A DNA stretch of 64,000 nt from Flavobacterium terrigena (GCF_900108955.1 NZ_FNYA01000002.1:434001-498000); one strand, 5' to 3'; numbered from the stretch's first letter, positions 49,561 to 59,410 are shown. Notes: generated from the letters alone by a model not told the origin. Numbers and translations: made by a program.

Positions 49561-50292
49561 TTACTTTTTTGATGCTTTATAAATTGTAGCCACTCCCATC
49601 GTTTGAGGAAGATCCTTAACATCTATAAACCCAATTTTTCGTAAAATATTGTTCAAAGCTTCACCAAATGGAAAATTTTGTGCCGAATTTGAAAGATAAG
49701 TATAGGCTTTTTTATCTTTAGAGAACAATTTCCCTATTGTTGGCATGATGAAATTCGTATAAATATAGTATCCTTGTTTAAAAGGAAATTTTGTTGGCAC
49801 CGAAGTTTCTAAGATTATAAAGTTGCCGTTTGGTTTTAAAACGCGTAATATTTCCGATAAGCCTTTTTCTAAGTTTTCAAAATTACGAACCCCGTAAGCT
49901 ACTGTAATTACATCAAAATAATTTTCTGGATAAGGAATACTTTCCCCATCACCTAAAACCATTTGAATTTTTGATTCTAAATTTTTAGCTACAATCTTTT
50001 TCTTTCCAATATCTAACATACCTTGAGAAATATCTAAACCAATAATTTCGGTTGCCGATGTTTCAGCAAATAATATCGCTAAATCTCCTGTTCCTGTTGC
50101 AATATCTAAAATAGTAGTTGGATTTTGAAGTTTTACCATTTGTAAAATCTTCTTTTTCCATTTTGCGTCAGTTCCTAAAGAAATTATTTTATTCAATCCA
50201 TCATAATTTCCTGAAATATTGTCAAACATTTCTGCAACTTGTTCTTTTTTGCCTTTTTCAGAATCTTGGTATGGTTTTATGGTTTCAGACAT
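49561..50292 (-). CDS. ubiE: Demethylmenaquinone methyltransferase
   Basis: A 243-residue SAM-dependent methyltransferase for the last step of menaquinone synthesis (also called menG). MFDNISGNYDGLNKIISLGTDAKWKKK, the SAM motif ILDIATGTGDLAILFAE, GLDISQGMLDIGKKK, GDGESIPYPENYFDVITVAYGVRNFEN and the C-terminal YKASKK match UbiE/MenG. Bacteroidota use menaquinone, so the ubiquinone function does not apply. It is three bases upstream of porT/sprT, suggesting one transcript. Confidence 0.93.
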   Translation of the reverse strand: MSETIKPYQDSEKGKKEQVAEMFDNISGNYDGLNKIISLGTDAKWKKKILQMVKLQNPTTILDIATGTGDLAILFAETSATEIIGLDISQGMLDIGKKKIVAKNLESKIQMVLGDGESIPYPENYFDVITVAYGVRNFENLEKGLSEILRVLKPNGNFIILETSVPTKFPFKQGYYIYTNFIMPTIGKLFSKDKKAYTYLSNSAQNFPFGEALNNILRKIGFIDVKDLPQTMGVATIYKASKK

Positions 50293-50355
50293 GATTGTTT
50301 ATTTGTGCTACAAAAGTAATTTAAAATTATAAGTTTTAGATTATGAATTTTAAAT

Positions 50356-50844
50356 TTAATTAGCTCTTAAATAAGTTATAAAAGTAAAATCGAAAGCGTG
50401 TTTTTCATCTTTTTCATGATGTTCTTCAAAAACGACATTCCATTTTTTAGGGTCAATTTCAGGAAAAAAAGTATCGGCTTCTACATTGGTATGCACACGA
50501 GTTAGTTCTACTTTATCTGCAATATCAATGGATTGTTTGTAAATTTCTCCACCACCAATAATATAAACCTCATCATTTTTAGGGCAAACTTCAATCGCTT
50601 TTTCTAAACTTGGTACTACAACGCAACCTTCAGGCACTTCATAGTTTTTTTGGCGTGTAATAATTACGTGTGTTCTATTTGGTAAGGGTTTTGGAAAACT
50701 TTCAAATGTTTTCCTTCCCATAATGATATAATGTCCAGAAGTTAAACTTTTAAATCGTTTAAAATCGTCAGGTAAATGCCAAACCAATTGGTTGTCTTTT
50801 CCTAAAGCATTGTTGGTTGATGTGGCTGCGATTAGTGTTAGCAT
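50356..50844 (-). CDS. folA: Dihydrofolate reductase
   Basis: A 162-residue NADPH-dependent reductase making tetrahydrofolate. MLTLIAATSTNNALGKDNQLVWHLPDDFKRF contains the substrate-loop and the catalytic Asp (residue about 26); GHYIIMGRKTFESFPKPLPNRTHVIITR and VYIIGGGEIYKQSI bind NADPH. It recycles dihydrofolate made by ThyA, whose gene lies nine bases upstream, the usual thyA-folA pair. Length is normal. Confidence 0.95.
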   Translation of the reverse strand: MLTLIAATSTNNALGKDNQLVWHLPDDFKRFKSLTSGHYIIMGRKTFESFPKPLPNRTHVIITRQKNYEVPEGCVVVPSLEKAIEVCPKNDEVYIIGGGEIYKQSIDIADKVELTRVHTNVEADTFFPEIDPKKWNVVFEEHHEKDEKHAFDFTFITYLRAN

Positions 50845-50853
50845 GGGATTATT

Positions 50854-51678
50854 TTAAACAGAAACTGCTCCTTTAATGTGTTCGTGTGGTTCGTAGCCTT
50901 CTAAAGTGAAATCGTCAAAAGTGAAATCGAAAATATTAGTCACATTTGGGTTCAATTTCATTATTGGTAATTTTCTTGGTTCACGACTCAACTGTAAATT
51001 TACTTGTTCAATATGATTGTTGTAAATGTGCGCGTCACCAAAAGTGTGAATAAATTCACCTGCTTCAAATCCGCAAACTTGCGCCACCATCATCGTAAAT
51101 AAAGCGTAAGAAGCAATATTGAATGGAACACCTAAGAAAATATCGGCACTACGTTGGTACAATTGACAAGATAATTTTCCGTCAGAAACATAAAACTGAA
51201 AGAAAGCGTGACAAGGTGGTAAAGCAGCTTTTCCATTCGCAACATTTTCTGAAAACGAAACCGTTGTATCTGGTAAAACCGAAGGATTCCAAGCCGAAAT
51301 TAACATTCTACGGCTATTTGGATTGGTTTTTAGTGTTTCAATTAATTCTGTAATTTGATCAATTTCTTCACTGTTCCAATTTCTCCATTGGTGGCCATAA
51401 ACTGGTCCTAAATTCCCATTTTCATCTGCCCAAGCATCCCAAATTTTTACGCCATTTTCTTGTAAATACGCAATATTGGTATCTCCTTTTAAAAACCACA
51501 ATAATTCGTGAATAATCGATTTTAAATGTAATTTTTTGGTGGTTACCATTGGAAAACCTTCACTTAAATCGAAACGCATTTGGTAACCAAAAACACTAAT
51601 GGTTCCAGTTCCTGTGCGGTCTCCTTTTTGAGTTCCGTTTTCAATTACGTGTTTTACTAAATCGTGGTATTGTTTCAT
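50854..51678 (-). CDS. thyA: Thymidylate synthase
   Basis: A 274-residue enzyme that methylates dUMP to dTMP with methylene-[35 protein letters not shown], the catalytic Cys in [12 protein letters not shown] (about residue 155), [20 protein letters not shown] and [12 protein letters not shown] are invariant family segments. It forms an operon with folA. A strong hairpin (51693-51725) lies upstream of its start, between it and the nucleoside permease gene. Confidence 0.96.
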   Translation of the reverse strand: MKQYHDLVKHVIENGTQKGDRTGTGTISVFGYQMRFDLSEGFPMVTTKKLHLKSIIHELLWFLKGDTNIAYLQENGVKIWDAWADENGNLGPVYGHQWRNWNSEEIDQITELIETLKTNPNSRRMLISAWNPSVLPDTTVSFSENVANGKAALPPCHAFFQFYVSDGKLSCQLYQRSADIFLGVPFNIASYALFTMMVAQVCGFEAGEFIHTFGDAHIYNNHIEQVNLQLSREPRKLPIMKLNPNVTNIFDFTFDDFTLEGYEPHEHIKGAVSV

Positions 51679-51692
51679 ACAAAGTTAGTTTC

Positions 51693-51725
51693 AAACCTGA
51701 CAGGTTTCTAAAACCTGTCAGGTTT
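51693..51725. repeat. Perfect 15-bp inverted repeat between nucleoside permease and thyA
   Basis: AAACCTGACAGGTTT and AAACCTGTCAGGTTT pair fully around CTA; each arm is itself nearly palindromic. T's follow on the plus strand only, while both neighbours are on the minus strand, so it is not a clear terminator for them. It looks like a dispersed small palindromic repeat. Confidence 0.6.
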
Positions 51726-51732
51726 TTTATAT

Positions 51733-53049
51733 TTAATGATTAAAAGCTTCAACGTCTTTTGGATCGTGTTTGTGTTTGAATAAAACTGCAAAAGCTACAG
51801 TTATAATTAATGCATAAATAGCAAAAGTTAGCCAAATGTTGTGCCAATCTTTACCTTCAGGTGTTGTAAAATAGGTATCAATTAAGAAACCACTTCCTAA
51901 ACTTCCTAAGATAGCTCCAAATCCGTTGGTCATCATCATAAATAAACCTTGTGCGGAAGAACGAATTTTAGAATCGGTTGTTGTTTCTACGAAAAGTGAA
52001 CCTGAAATATTAAAGAAATCAAATGCTAATCCGTAAACGATATTCGACATAATAATCATCCATAAACTTCCAATTGGATCACCATAAGCAAAGAATCCGA
52101 AACGGAAAACCCAAGCAATTAAACTGAAAAGCATTACTTTCTTAATTCCATATCTTCTCAAGAAAAACGGAATCGCTAATATGAATATTGTTTCAGAAAT
52201 TTGAGAAATTGACAAAACAATATTTGCCGATTTTACTACAAATGTGTTTGCGTATTCTGGAACATTTTTAAAATCGTGAATATACGTTTCACCATACATA
52301 TTTGTTAATTGTAAAGCTGCACCTAAGAACATACTAAACACAAAAAACATTGCCATTTTAGATTGTTTGAACAATTTAAACGCATCTAAACCAAAAATTT
52401 GTGATAATGTTTTATTTGTGCTTTCATCTTTAGTTGGCTCAATTTTCGGTAACGTGAAAGAGAAAATTCCCAATGCAAAAGCGAAGAATGAAGCAATATA
52501 AAACTGATTACATTCAACTGGCATGTTAGTGATAGATGCAATTGTTTTTCCAATTCCAATTCCGAAAGAAAAAGGTGGATTTACATTACTAAAAATATTC
52601 GTACACCACATGGCCACAATAAAACCGATAGTTCCCCAAACTCGAATTGGCGGATAATCTTTAATAACATTAAAGTTGAATTTCTTTAAAACTGCGTAAG
52701 AAAGAGAATTTGACAACGACAAAGTTGGCATATAAAACATCATTCCGATAAGTAATACCCAAAAGAAAGTTGAAGGGCTATCAATTGCTGGTAAGAAAAG
52801 TAAAATTACTCCATATAAAATATGATGAATTCCGTATAATTTTTCTAAGTTTAAATATTTATCTGCGATTATTCCAGAAATGGGTGGCATAATGATAGAA
52901 CCCAATCCTAAAGTTGAAAATACAATTCCAAATTCGGCTCCAGACCATTGTTTAAATCCGAATCCATAACTCGCAAGAGTTGTTAGCCACGCACCCCAAA
53001 CAAATAATTGTAAAAAACTTACAATCGTTAATTTTAGTTTAATGTTCAT
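51733..53049 (-). CDS. NupG-family nucleoside:proton symporter
   Basis: A 438-residue major facilitator with about 12 membrane helices. MNIKLKLTIVSFLQLFVWGAWLTTLASYGFG, MPPISGIIADKYLN and KDYPPIRVWGTIGFIVAMW follow the E. coli NupG pattern closely. It imports nucleosides with protons across the inner membrane. Its location next to thyA/folA suggests a link to pyrimidine supply. The substrate range is inferred from family membership. Confidence 0.87.
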   Translation of the reverse strand: MNIKLKLTIVSFLQLFVWGAWLTTLASYGFGFKQWSGAEFGIVFSTLGLGSIIMPPISGIIADKYLNLEKLYGIHHILYGVILLFLPAIDSPSTFFWVLLIGMMFYMPTLSLSNSLSYAVLKKFNFNVIKDYPPIRVWGTIGFIVAMWCTNIFSNVNPPFSFGIGIGKTIASITNMPVECNQFYIASFFAFALGIFSFTLPKIEPTKDESTNKTLSQIFGLDAFKLFKQSKMAMFFVFSMFLGAALQLTNMYGETYIHDFKNVPEYANTFVVKSANIVLSISQISETIFILAIPFFLRRYGIKKVMLFSLIAWVFRFGFFAYGDPIGSLWMIIMSNIVYGLAFDFFNISGSLFVETTTDSKIRSSAQGLFMMMTNGFGAILGSLGSGFLIDTYFTTPEGKDWHNIWLTFAIYALIITVAFAVLFKHKHDPKDVEAFNH

Positions 53050-53113
53050 AATTTTGATTAGCTTTTAATTAGTCAAGTTTAGTTGTTGGTTGCGTGTTTG
53101 TTTTGTTGTAGTC

Positions 53114-53734
53114 TTAACTTTCTTTTTTGTCTATTTCTTCTTTTATGATTGCTGCTTTTTCGTAGTCTTCGTTTTGAATTGCTTCGTCTAAAAGCATATG
53201 TAATTCTTCTAAGGTATTCTTCGAATACGCATTAGTATCATCACTATCGTCACCAAAAGTTTCAGGCTCTGTTAAAATATTATCATTATTTGTATCATCT
53301 GGATTTCCTTCAGTTGGATTTAAATTTAAAAACACACCTGCTTTATCTAAGATATTTTTATACGTGAAAATTGGCGCATTAAATCGTAAGGCTAAAGCAA
53401 TAGCATCAGAAGTTCGGGCGTCAATAATTTCTTCAATTCCTTCTCTTTCGCAAATGATACTTGAATAAAAAACACCATCAACCAATTTATGAATGATAAC
53501 TTGTTTGATTACAATATCATATTTATCCGCAAAGGTTTTAAATAAATCGTGTGTTAAAGGGCGAGGTGGTTTTATTTCTTTTTCTAGGGCAATAGCAATT
53601 GATTGCGCTTCAAAAGCACCGATTACAATTGGCAATTTTCTATCTCCATCCACTTCATTCAAAATCAGAGCATATGCCCCATTTTGTGTTTGACTATAAG
53701 ATATCCCTTTAATGGTTAATTTTACTAAACTCAT
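53114..53734 (-). CDS. Bifunctional nuclease (DUF151) family protein with UVR domain
   Basis: A 206-residue cytoplasmic protein. Residues 1-130 form the DUF151 fold (VKLTIKGISYSQTQNGAYALIL, RKLPIVIGAFEAQSIAIALE, DARTSDAIALALRFNAPIF), whose members are reported to have DNase/RNase activity. An acidic Asp-rich linker (about 140-168) precedes a C-terminal UVR motif (EELHMLLDEAIQNEDYEKAA), as in UvrB/UvrC partners. The domain pairing is common in Bacteroidota. It lies alone between the nucleoside permease and the etfA terminator. Confidence 0.85.
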   Translation of the reverse strand: MSLVKLTIKGISYSQTQNGAYALILNEVDGDRKLPIVIGAFEAQSIAIALEKEIKPPRPLTHDLFKTFADKYDIVIKQVIIHKLVDGVFYSSIICEREGIEEIIDARTSDAIALALRFNAPIFTYKNILDKAGVFLNLNPTEGNPDDTNNDNILTEPETFGDDSDDTNAYSKNTLEELHMLLDEAIQNEDYEKAAIIKEEIDKKES

Positions 53735-53785
53735 TTTGTACTTAAACTTTATTCAAATGTACTATAAAAATATTTTCTATAAAAT

Positions 53786-53834
53786 AAAAGGCTATCTAAA
53801 TTAGATATTTCTATCGTATTTAGATAGCCTTTTT
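53786..53834. terminator. Terminator after etfA
   Basis: AAAAGGCTATCTAAAT and ATTTAGATAGCCTTTT form a 16-bp stem around a 16-base loop, with T-rich sequence on both sides, 24 bp after the etfA stop. Confidence 0.82.
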
Positions 53835-53857
53835 TAGGAGGCACAATATATAAAAAA

Positions 53858-54826
53858 TTATGCGTTTGCCGCTTTAAAAGCTTTTAATTTTTCAATCAAT
53901 TTAGGAACAACATCAAAAGCATCACCAACCACACCATAATCAGCAACTTTAAAGAAAGGCGCTTCAGGATCAGAGTTGATTACTACTTTTACTTTAGATG
54001 AGTTGATTCCTGCAATATGTTGAATCGCTCCAGAAATACCTACAGCAATATATAAATTTGCCGCTACTGGTTTTCCTGTTTGTCCTACGTGCTCAGCGTG
54101 TGGTCTCCATCCGATATCAGAAACTGGTTTAGAACAAGCAGTTGCAGCACCTAATACTGAAGCTAATTCTTCAATCATCCCCCAATTTTCAGGACCTTTT
54201 AATCCACGTCCCGCAGAAACAACAACTTCAGCATCAGCGATAGTTACTTTCCCTGTTGTTTTTTCTGAATTGGTAACTTTTACACCAAAATCTGCATCAG
54301 ATAATGAAGGTGAAAAATCTTCTTCTGTTAATGAAGTAGCATTTTCAACTAATCCGAATGAGTTTTTAGAAATTCCTAAAACTTTTACGTCTGTAGCAAT
54401 TTCTGATATATTGAATGCTTTGTTTGAAAAAGCATTTCTTTTTACTTGAAATGGAGCAACACTAATTGGTGCTTCGATAACGTTTGAAGCAAAACCAGCG
54501 TTTAAGTTTACTGCTACTAATGGCGCTACGTGTAAACTATCTGTAGTTGAAGCTAAAATTACTACTTTAGCACCTTCTTTTTCAGCCGCTTGCTTAATCA
54601 CATCAGCGTAAGCTTTTGCACTAAATGTATTTAATTTATCGTTATTTACTTTTAACACTTTACTTACTCCATAAGCAGATAAAGCTGCATTTTCTGTAGC
54701 GTTAATTGAAACAGCAGTTACTGTTGTTCCTAACATATCGGCTACTTTTTTTGCGTATGAGGCAATTTCAAAAGCTACTTTTTTGAATTTACCATCGTTT
54801 GATTCTGTATATATTAAAACTGACAT
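53858..54826 (-). CDS. etfA: Electron transfer flavoprotein subunit alpha
   Basis: A 322-residue FAD-binding subunit that accepts electrons from acyl-CoA dehydrogenases. The C-terminal FAD signature is clear: VVSAGRGLKGPENWGMIEELA, SDIGWRPHAEHVGQTGKPV, NLYIAVGISGAIQHIAGI and INSDPEAPFFKVADYGVVGD. It works as a heterodimer with EtfB, whose gene ends 38 bp upstream. No acyl-CoA dehydrogenase gene lies in the window. Confidence 0.94.
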   Translation of the reverse strand: MSVLIYTESNDGKFKKVAFEIASYAKKVADMLGTTVTAVSINATENAALSAYGVSKVLKVNNDKLNTFSAKAYADVIKQAAEKEGAKVVILASTTDSLHVAPLVAVNLNAGFASNVIEAPISVAPFQVKRNAFSNKAFNISEIATDVKVLGISKNSFGLVENATSLTEEDFSPSLSDADFGVKVTNSEKTTGKVTIADAEVVVSAGRGLKGPENWGMIEELASVLGAATACSKPVSDIGWRPHAEHVGQTGKPVAANLYIAVGISGAIQHIAGINSSKVKVVINSDPEAPFFKVADYGVVGDAFDVVPKLIEKLKAFKAANA

Positions 54827-54864
54827 ATGTTTTTATTTACGATTTACGAATTTCGATTTATGAA

Positions 54865-55611
54865 TTAGATTACTTTAGCTTCGTTGTGTAATAAATTAAT
54901 TAATTCGTCTAAATTATCTGGACTAATTAATTTTACTGCAGATTTAGCAGCTGGTTTTTCAAATTTCACAGTTGAAGTTGCATTAGCATCACTAGAAGGC
55001 TCAACAATATTTAAAGCTTTAGTTCTAGCTGTCATAATTCCTCTCATATTCGGAATTCTTAAGTCTTTCTCTTCAACTAAACCTTTTTTACCTGCTACAA
55101 TTAATGGTAAACTTGCCGAAGCAGTTTCTTTTCCACCGTCAATTTCTCTAATTGTAGTTGCTTCAGTGCCTGAAACTTCTAATCCAATACAAGAATTTAC
55201 AAAGTTAAAACCTAATAATCCGGCTAACATTCCAGGAACCATTCCTCCATTATAATCAATAGATTCAGTACCTGCAATAATTAAATCGTAACCACCTTGT
55301 TTTACAACATTTTCTAATTGTTTGGCAACAAATAAACCATCAGTTGGGTTTGTGTTTACACGAATTGCTTCATCAGCACCAATTGCTAGTGCTTTTCTTA
55401 ATGTAGCTTCGGCATCTGCACCACCAACATTTACAACTGTTACATGAGCACCATTTTGCTCTTTTAATACAATTGCTTTGGTTAAACCAAATTCATCATT
55501 CGGGTTAATAACATATTGTACACCATTTGTATCAAATTCTGTATCGTTATTAACAAAATTAATTTTTGAAGTAGTATCAGGAACGTGACTGATGCAAACT
55601 AATATTTTCAT
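54865..55611 (-). CDS. etfB: Electron transfer flavoprotein subunit beta
   Basis: A 248-residue AMP-binding subunit. MKILVCISHVPDTTSKINF, YVINPNDEFGLTKAIVLKEQ, VTVVNVGGADAEATLRKALAIGADEAIRV, GGMVPGMLAGLLGF and the ETF-beta signature GGKETASASLPLIVAGKKGLVEEKDLRIPNMRGIM identify it. I begin at the ATG at 55611; the longer frame adds a hydrophobic stretch not found in the family. It is the first gene of the etfBA operon, divergent from pdhB across 249 bp. Confidence 0.94.
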   Translation of the reverse strand: MKILVCISHVPDTTSKINFVNNDTEFDTNGVQYVINPNDEFGLTKAIVLKEQNGAHVTVVNVGGADAEATLRKALAIGADEAIRVNTNPTDGLFVAKQLENVVKQGGYDLIIAGTESIDYNGGMVPGMLAGLLGFNFVNSCIGLEVSGTEATTIREIDGGKETASASLPLIVAGKKGLVEEKDLRIPNMRGIMTARTKALNIVEPSSDANATSTVKFEKPAAKSAVKLISPDNLDELINLLHNEAKVI

Positions 55612-55831
55612 TTTTAAATAATTTATATTGATGGGACGAAAATACAAAAAATGTTTTAAAAAAATACTATGCACGCATATAAAATGCTGTTTTTTTACAC
55701 AAAATATATGATTTTTGTGAATTATGTATTTTTTTAATCATAAAACACTTATTCATTGCTTAATCAGTAAAGAAATCGTTTAAGTAAAATTATTTAATAA
55801 TAATGATAGTACTCATTAAATTTTATTATTT

Positions 55832-55839
55832 TTGCCTTC
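55832..55839 (+). promoter_or_regulatory. -7-like box ahead of pdhB
   Basis: A TATTTTTG-type box occurs in ATTATTTTTGCC about 25 bp before the ATG, matching TAnnTTTG. The exact end positions are accurate to a few bases. Confidence 0.5.
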
Positions 55840-55860
55840 ACTAAGTTTTAGAATTAATTT

Positions 55861-56838
55861 ATGAGAACAATACAGTTTAGAGAAGCAATTTGTGAAGCAA
55901 TGAGCGAAGAAATGCGCAGAGATGAATCTGTGTACTTAATGGGTGAAGAAGTTGCTGAATATAATGGAGCTTACAAAGCTTCAAAAGGAATGTTAGATGA
56001 ATTCGGTCCAAAAAGAGTAATTGACACTCCAATTGCAGAACTTGGTTTTGCAGGTATTGCAGTAGGTTCAGCTATGAATGGATGCAGACCAATTGTAGAA
56101 TACATGACGTTCAATTTCTCATTAGTAGGAATTGACCAAATTATAAATAATGCTGCGAAAATGCGTCAAATGTCGGCTGGACAATTTCCTATGCCAATGG
56201 TTTTTCGTGGACCAACAGCTTCTGCTGGACAATTAGGAGCAACACACTCTCAAGCTTTTGAAAACTGGTTTGCAAACACTCCAGGTTTAAAAGTAGTGGT
56301 TCCAAGTAATGTTTACGATGCAAAAGGCTTATTAAAAGCAGCTATTAGAGATAACGATCCAGTTATTTTCATGGAATCGGAACAAATGTATGGTGACAAA
56401 GGTGAAGTTCCAGAAGGAGATTATATTATTCCTTTAGGTGTTGCCGATGTAAAACGTGAAGGAACTGATGTAACTATTGTTTCTTTTGGAAAAATTATCA
56501 AAGAAGCTTATGCTGCTGCTGAAGAATTAGCCAAAGAAGGTATTTCTTGTGAAATTATCGATTTAAGAACGGTACGTCCAATGGATTACGACTGTATTAT
56601 TAATTCGGTTAAAAAAACAAATAGATTAGTCGTTTTAGAAGAAGCTTGGCCATTCGCTTCAGTTGCTTCTGAAATTACATATATGGTTCAAGAACGTGCT
56701 TTTGATTATTTAGATGCACCAATTCAAAGAATTACAACAGCTGATACACCTGCTCCATATTCTCCAACTTTATTAAAAGAATGGTTACCAAACAGTAATG
56801 ATGTGGTTAAAGCTGTTAAAAAAGTAATGTATAAATAA
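55861..56838 (+). CDS. pdhB: Pyruvate dehydrogenase E1 component, beta subunit
   Basis: A 325-residue thiamine-diphosphate enzyme subunit that, with PdhA, decarboxylates pyruvate in the PDH complex. RTIQFREAICEAMSEEMRRD, VYLMGEEVAEYNGAYKASKGM (the Glu activating ThDP), DTPIAELGFAGIAVGSAM, FRGPTASAGQLGATHSQAFENWFA, PVIFMESEQMYG and LEEAWPFASVASEI fit PdhB; branched-chain 2-oxo acid E1 beta is the close alternative. It stands alone with its own terminator; E1 alpha and E2 genes are not in the window. Confidence 0.92.
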   Translation: MRTIQFREAICEAMSEEMRRDESVYLMGEEVAEYNGAYKASKGMLDEFGPKRVIDTPIAELGFAGIAVGSAMNGCRPIVEYMTFNFSLVGIDQIINNAAKMRQMSAGQFPMPMVFRGPTASAGQLGATHSQAFENWFANTPGLKVVVPSNVYDAKGLLKAAIRDNDPVIFMESEQMYGDKGEVPEGDYIIPLGVADVKREGTDVTIVSFGKIIKEAYAAAEELAKEGISCEIIDLRTVRPMDYDCIINSVKKTNRLVVLEEAWPFASVASEITYMVQERAFDYLDAPIQRITTADTPAPYSPTLLKEWLPNSNDVVKAVKKVMYK

Positions 56839-56886
56839 GATTGTATATTTTTAGATTCGTTAATTAATCTAAAAAAAGTATATTTG

Positions 56887-56910
56887 AATCCCGATAGTAG
56901 TATCGGGATT
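56887..56910 (+). terminator. Terminator after pdhB
   Basis: AATCCCGATA and TATCGGGATT pair around GTAG, followed by nine T. The core stem is shared with the hairpins at 11569-11590 and 43421-43452. Confidence 0.9.
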
Positions 56911-56923
56911 TTTTTTTAAAATA

Positions 56924-59410
56924 ATGACAATGAAAAACCTATTTGCCTTAATATTTTTAATTTCAACAATTGCTTTCTCTCAAACAAAAGTAAGCGGTGT
57001 AATTTTAGACGATGCCAACCAACCAATATCATACGCAACAGTAGCTTTTAAAAATTCTGCTGAGGGAGTTATTGCCGATGAGAATGGAAAATTTTATTTA
57101 GAATCGAAAAAAGTTTATACCACTTTAGCCGTTTCATTCGTAGGCTACAAAGACAAAGATGTTGAACTTACTGGAGAACACAATTACGATTTAAAAATTG
57201 TTTTAGCCAACTCCAATGAAATTGCTGAGGTAAAAGTATATGGTGGAAAAACTTCAAAAAAGAACAATCCTGCCATAGATATTTTACGTAAAATTTGGGA
57301 AAGAAAAAAGAAAAACGGCCTACGTCAATTCAATCATTATCAATACGATAAATATGAAAAAATTGAATTTGACCTAAACTCTATTGATAGCACCTTTATG
57401 AAAGGTAAAATTTTCAAGAATGTAGAGTTTATCTTTCAACATGTTGATACTTCAGCTATTACTGGTAAAAATTTCCTACCTATTTTCATCAATGAAACCA
57501 TGAGTAAAGTGTATGGCGACAATGTGAAAAACAGAACTAAAGATGTATTACAAGCGAATAAATATTCAGGTTTTGGAAATGCGAATAACGACGGTGTAAA
57601 TGCCTTCTTAAAAGATTTGTATGCGGACTACGATATTTATAACAATTATTTAAAATTTTTCGATAAGGATTTTGTCAGTCCATTATCTAGAACTGGAATT
57701 CAAGTATATAATTATGTTTTGGCCGATAGTACTTTCATAGACAAAAAATGGTGTTACAATATTGTATATTATCCTAGAAGAAAAAACGAGTTAACTTTTA
57801 AAGGTGATTTTTGGGTAAATGATTCTACGTTTGCTATCAAAAGCATCAACATGGAAGCCAGCAAAAGTGCTAATATTAACTGGGTTCGAGACATTTATAT
57901 CGAACAAGAATTTGACGTATTAAACGATTCTGTTTTCTTATTAAAACGTGATCATATGATGACGGATTTCGCCATGACCAAAAAAGAAGGCGCTAAAGGT
58001 ATGTATGGAAAAAGAACTACAATGTTCAAAAACCATGAATTCAATCAACCAAAAGACGACAAATTTTATAGAGAAGATGTAAATAATTTCGATAAAGAAG
58101 TATTCACCAAAACCGATGAATATTGGGATGAAAATCGTTTCGAGAGTTTAAATTCCAACGAAAAAGGCATTTACGAAATGCTCGACACGTTAAAAACCAT
58201 TCCGAAAATTAAGCGTTTCTACAATTTAGTTTCTATTTTAGGAAGTGGCTATATTCAAGTCGGAAAATTTGATATTGGTCCGATTTTCTCTACTTTCGGA
58301 TATAATGATGTGGAAGGACAACGTCTTCGTTTTGGAGGAAGAACCTATTTTGGTCCAAACGATCCATGGAGAATTCAAGGATACACCGCATATGGTTTCA
58401 AAGACGATAAAATGAAGTACGGAATCAATGCCCGAGTGATGTTGAACAAAAAAAACCGATTCATTGTTTCATTTGGAAATCGACGTGATGTAGAGCAAAT
58501 TGGAGTGAGTTTAACAACTTCTAACGATGTTTTAGGAAGAAGTTTTGCTTCGTCATCGTTTTTCTCAAGCGGAACTAACAACAAACTGACGAATGTAAAT
58601 CTGACGAATTTAGGTTTCGAAATCGAACCTGTAAAAAACCTAGTTTTAGAAAGTAGTTTTTCTTACCGAACTTTATCTTCAGCTTCACCTGAATTTAATA
58701 TCGATTATTTCACAGATAATACGTTTACAACTACAGCAAATAAAATCACACAATCGGAAGTTAATTTACTTGTAAACTATACGCCAAAACGTAAAATGGT
58801 AGGTTATGGTGTGGATAGAATTGATGTCGATCTAAATTATCCTCGAATTTTCGTAAGTTATTCTCAAGGTTTAAAAGGAGTTTTTGATAGCGATTTTAAT
58901 TACTCGAAATTACAATTTTATTACCGTCAACCCTTGCTAATTGGTGGTTTTGGAAGATTATTCTCTACTTTAGAAATTGGAAAAACTTTCGGAGCAGTTC
59001 CTTTATCATTAATGGGTGTAATTCCTGGAAATCAATCGTATTTCATCATAGATAACACATATAACTTACTAAATTATTACGATTTCGTAGCCGATCAATA
59101 TACTTCACTACATTTAGAACACAATTTCAACGGAAAATTATTTTCAAGAATTCCGTTATTACGTAAGTTAAATTGGAGAGAAATTATTGGCATGAAAGCC
59201 GTTTATGGTTCGGTTTCAGATGAAAACAAAGCTATCAATGCTTCTGGACAAAATTACATTGCACCTGTTAGTGGTTATTATGAATATTCAGCCGGAATTG
59301 GAAATATCTTTAAAGTAATGCGTGTAGATGCAGCTTGGCGCGGAAGTTATTTTGACATTCCTGAAGCTCGTAAATTTACTATAAAAGTAGGTTTTGGTTT
59401 CTATTTCTAA
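56924..59410 (+). CDS. DUF5686 protein with carboxypeptidase-like regulatory domain
   Basis: An 828-residue exported protein. The signal peptide is MKNLFALIFLISTIAFSQ, starting at the ATG at 56930; an ATG two codons earlier is also open. Residues about 20-110 form the carboxypeptidase D regulatory-like domain usual at the N-terminus of TonB-dependent receptors and related proteins (KVSGVILDDANQPISYATVAFKN, LAVSFVGYKDKDVEL). The rest (DUF5686) ends in strands with aromatic residues and FGFYF, suggesting an outer-membrane beta-barrel. The function is unknown to me. It sits after the pdhB terminator and before a DNA glycosylase gene. Confidence 0.85.
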   Translation: MTMKNLFALIFLISTIAFSQTKVSGVILDDANQPISYATVAFKNSAEGVIADENGKFYLESKKVYTTLAVSFVGYKDKDVELTGEHNYDLKIVLANSNEIAEVKVYGGKTSKKNNPAIDILRKIWERKKKNGLRQFNHYQYDKYEKIEFDLNSIDSTFMKGKIFKNVEFIFQHVDTSAITGKNFLPIFINETMSKVYGDNVKNRTKDVLQANKYSGFGNANNDGVNAFLKDLYADYDIYNNYLKFFDKDFVSPLSRTGIQVYNYVLADSTFIDKKWCYNIVYYPRRKNELTFKGDFWVNDSTFAIKSINMEASKSANINWVRDIYIEQEFDVLNDSVFLLKRDHMMTDFAMTKKEGAKGMYGKRTTMFKNHEFNQPKDDKFYREDVNNFDKEVFTKTDEYWDENRFESLNSNEKGIYEMLDTLKTIPKIKRFYNLVSILGSGYIQVGKFDIGPIFSTFGYNDVEGQRLRFGGRTYFGPNDPWRIQGYTAYGFKDDKMKYGINARVMLNKKNRFIVSFGNRRDVEQIGVSLTTSNDVLGRSFASSSFFSSGTNNKLTNVNLTNLGFEIEPVKNLVLESSFSYRTLSSASPEFNIDYFTDNTFTTTANKITQSEVNLLVNYTPKRKMVGYGVDRIDVDLNYPRIFVSYSQGLKGVFDSDFNYSKLQFYYRQPLLIGGFGRLFSTLEIGKTFGAVPLSLMGVIPGNQSYFIIDNTYNLLNYYDFVADQYTSLHLEHNFNGKLFSRIPLLRKLNWREIIGMKAVYGSVSDENKAINASGQNYIAPVSGYYEYSAGIGNIFKVMRVDAAWRGSYFDIPEARKFTIKVGFGFYF

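Noticed and set aside
51693..51725. Hairpin upstream of thyA as terminator of the nucleoside permease
   Set aside because: The T-run follows the stem on the plus strand only, but both neighbours are on the minus strand and the permease ends beyond it; kept as a repeat.
54884..55255. Plus-strand 123-codon ORF
   Set aside because: It is the antisense frame of etfB, whose protein sequence is unambiguous.
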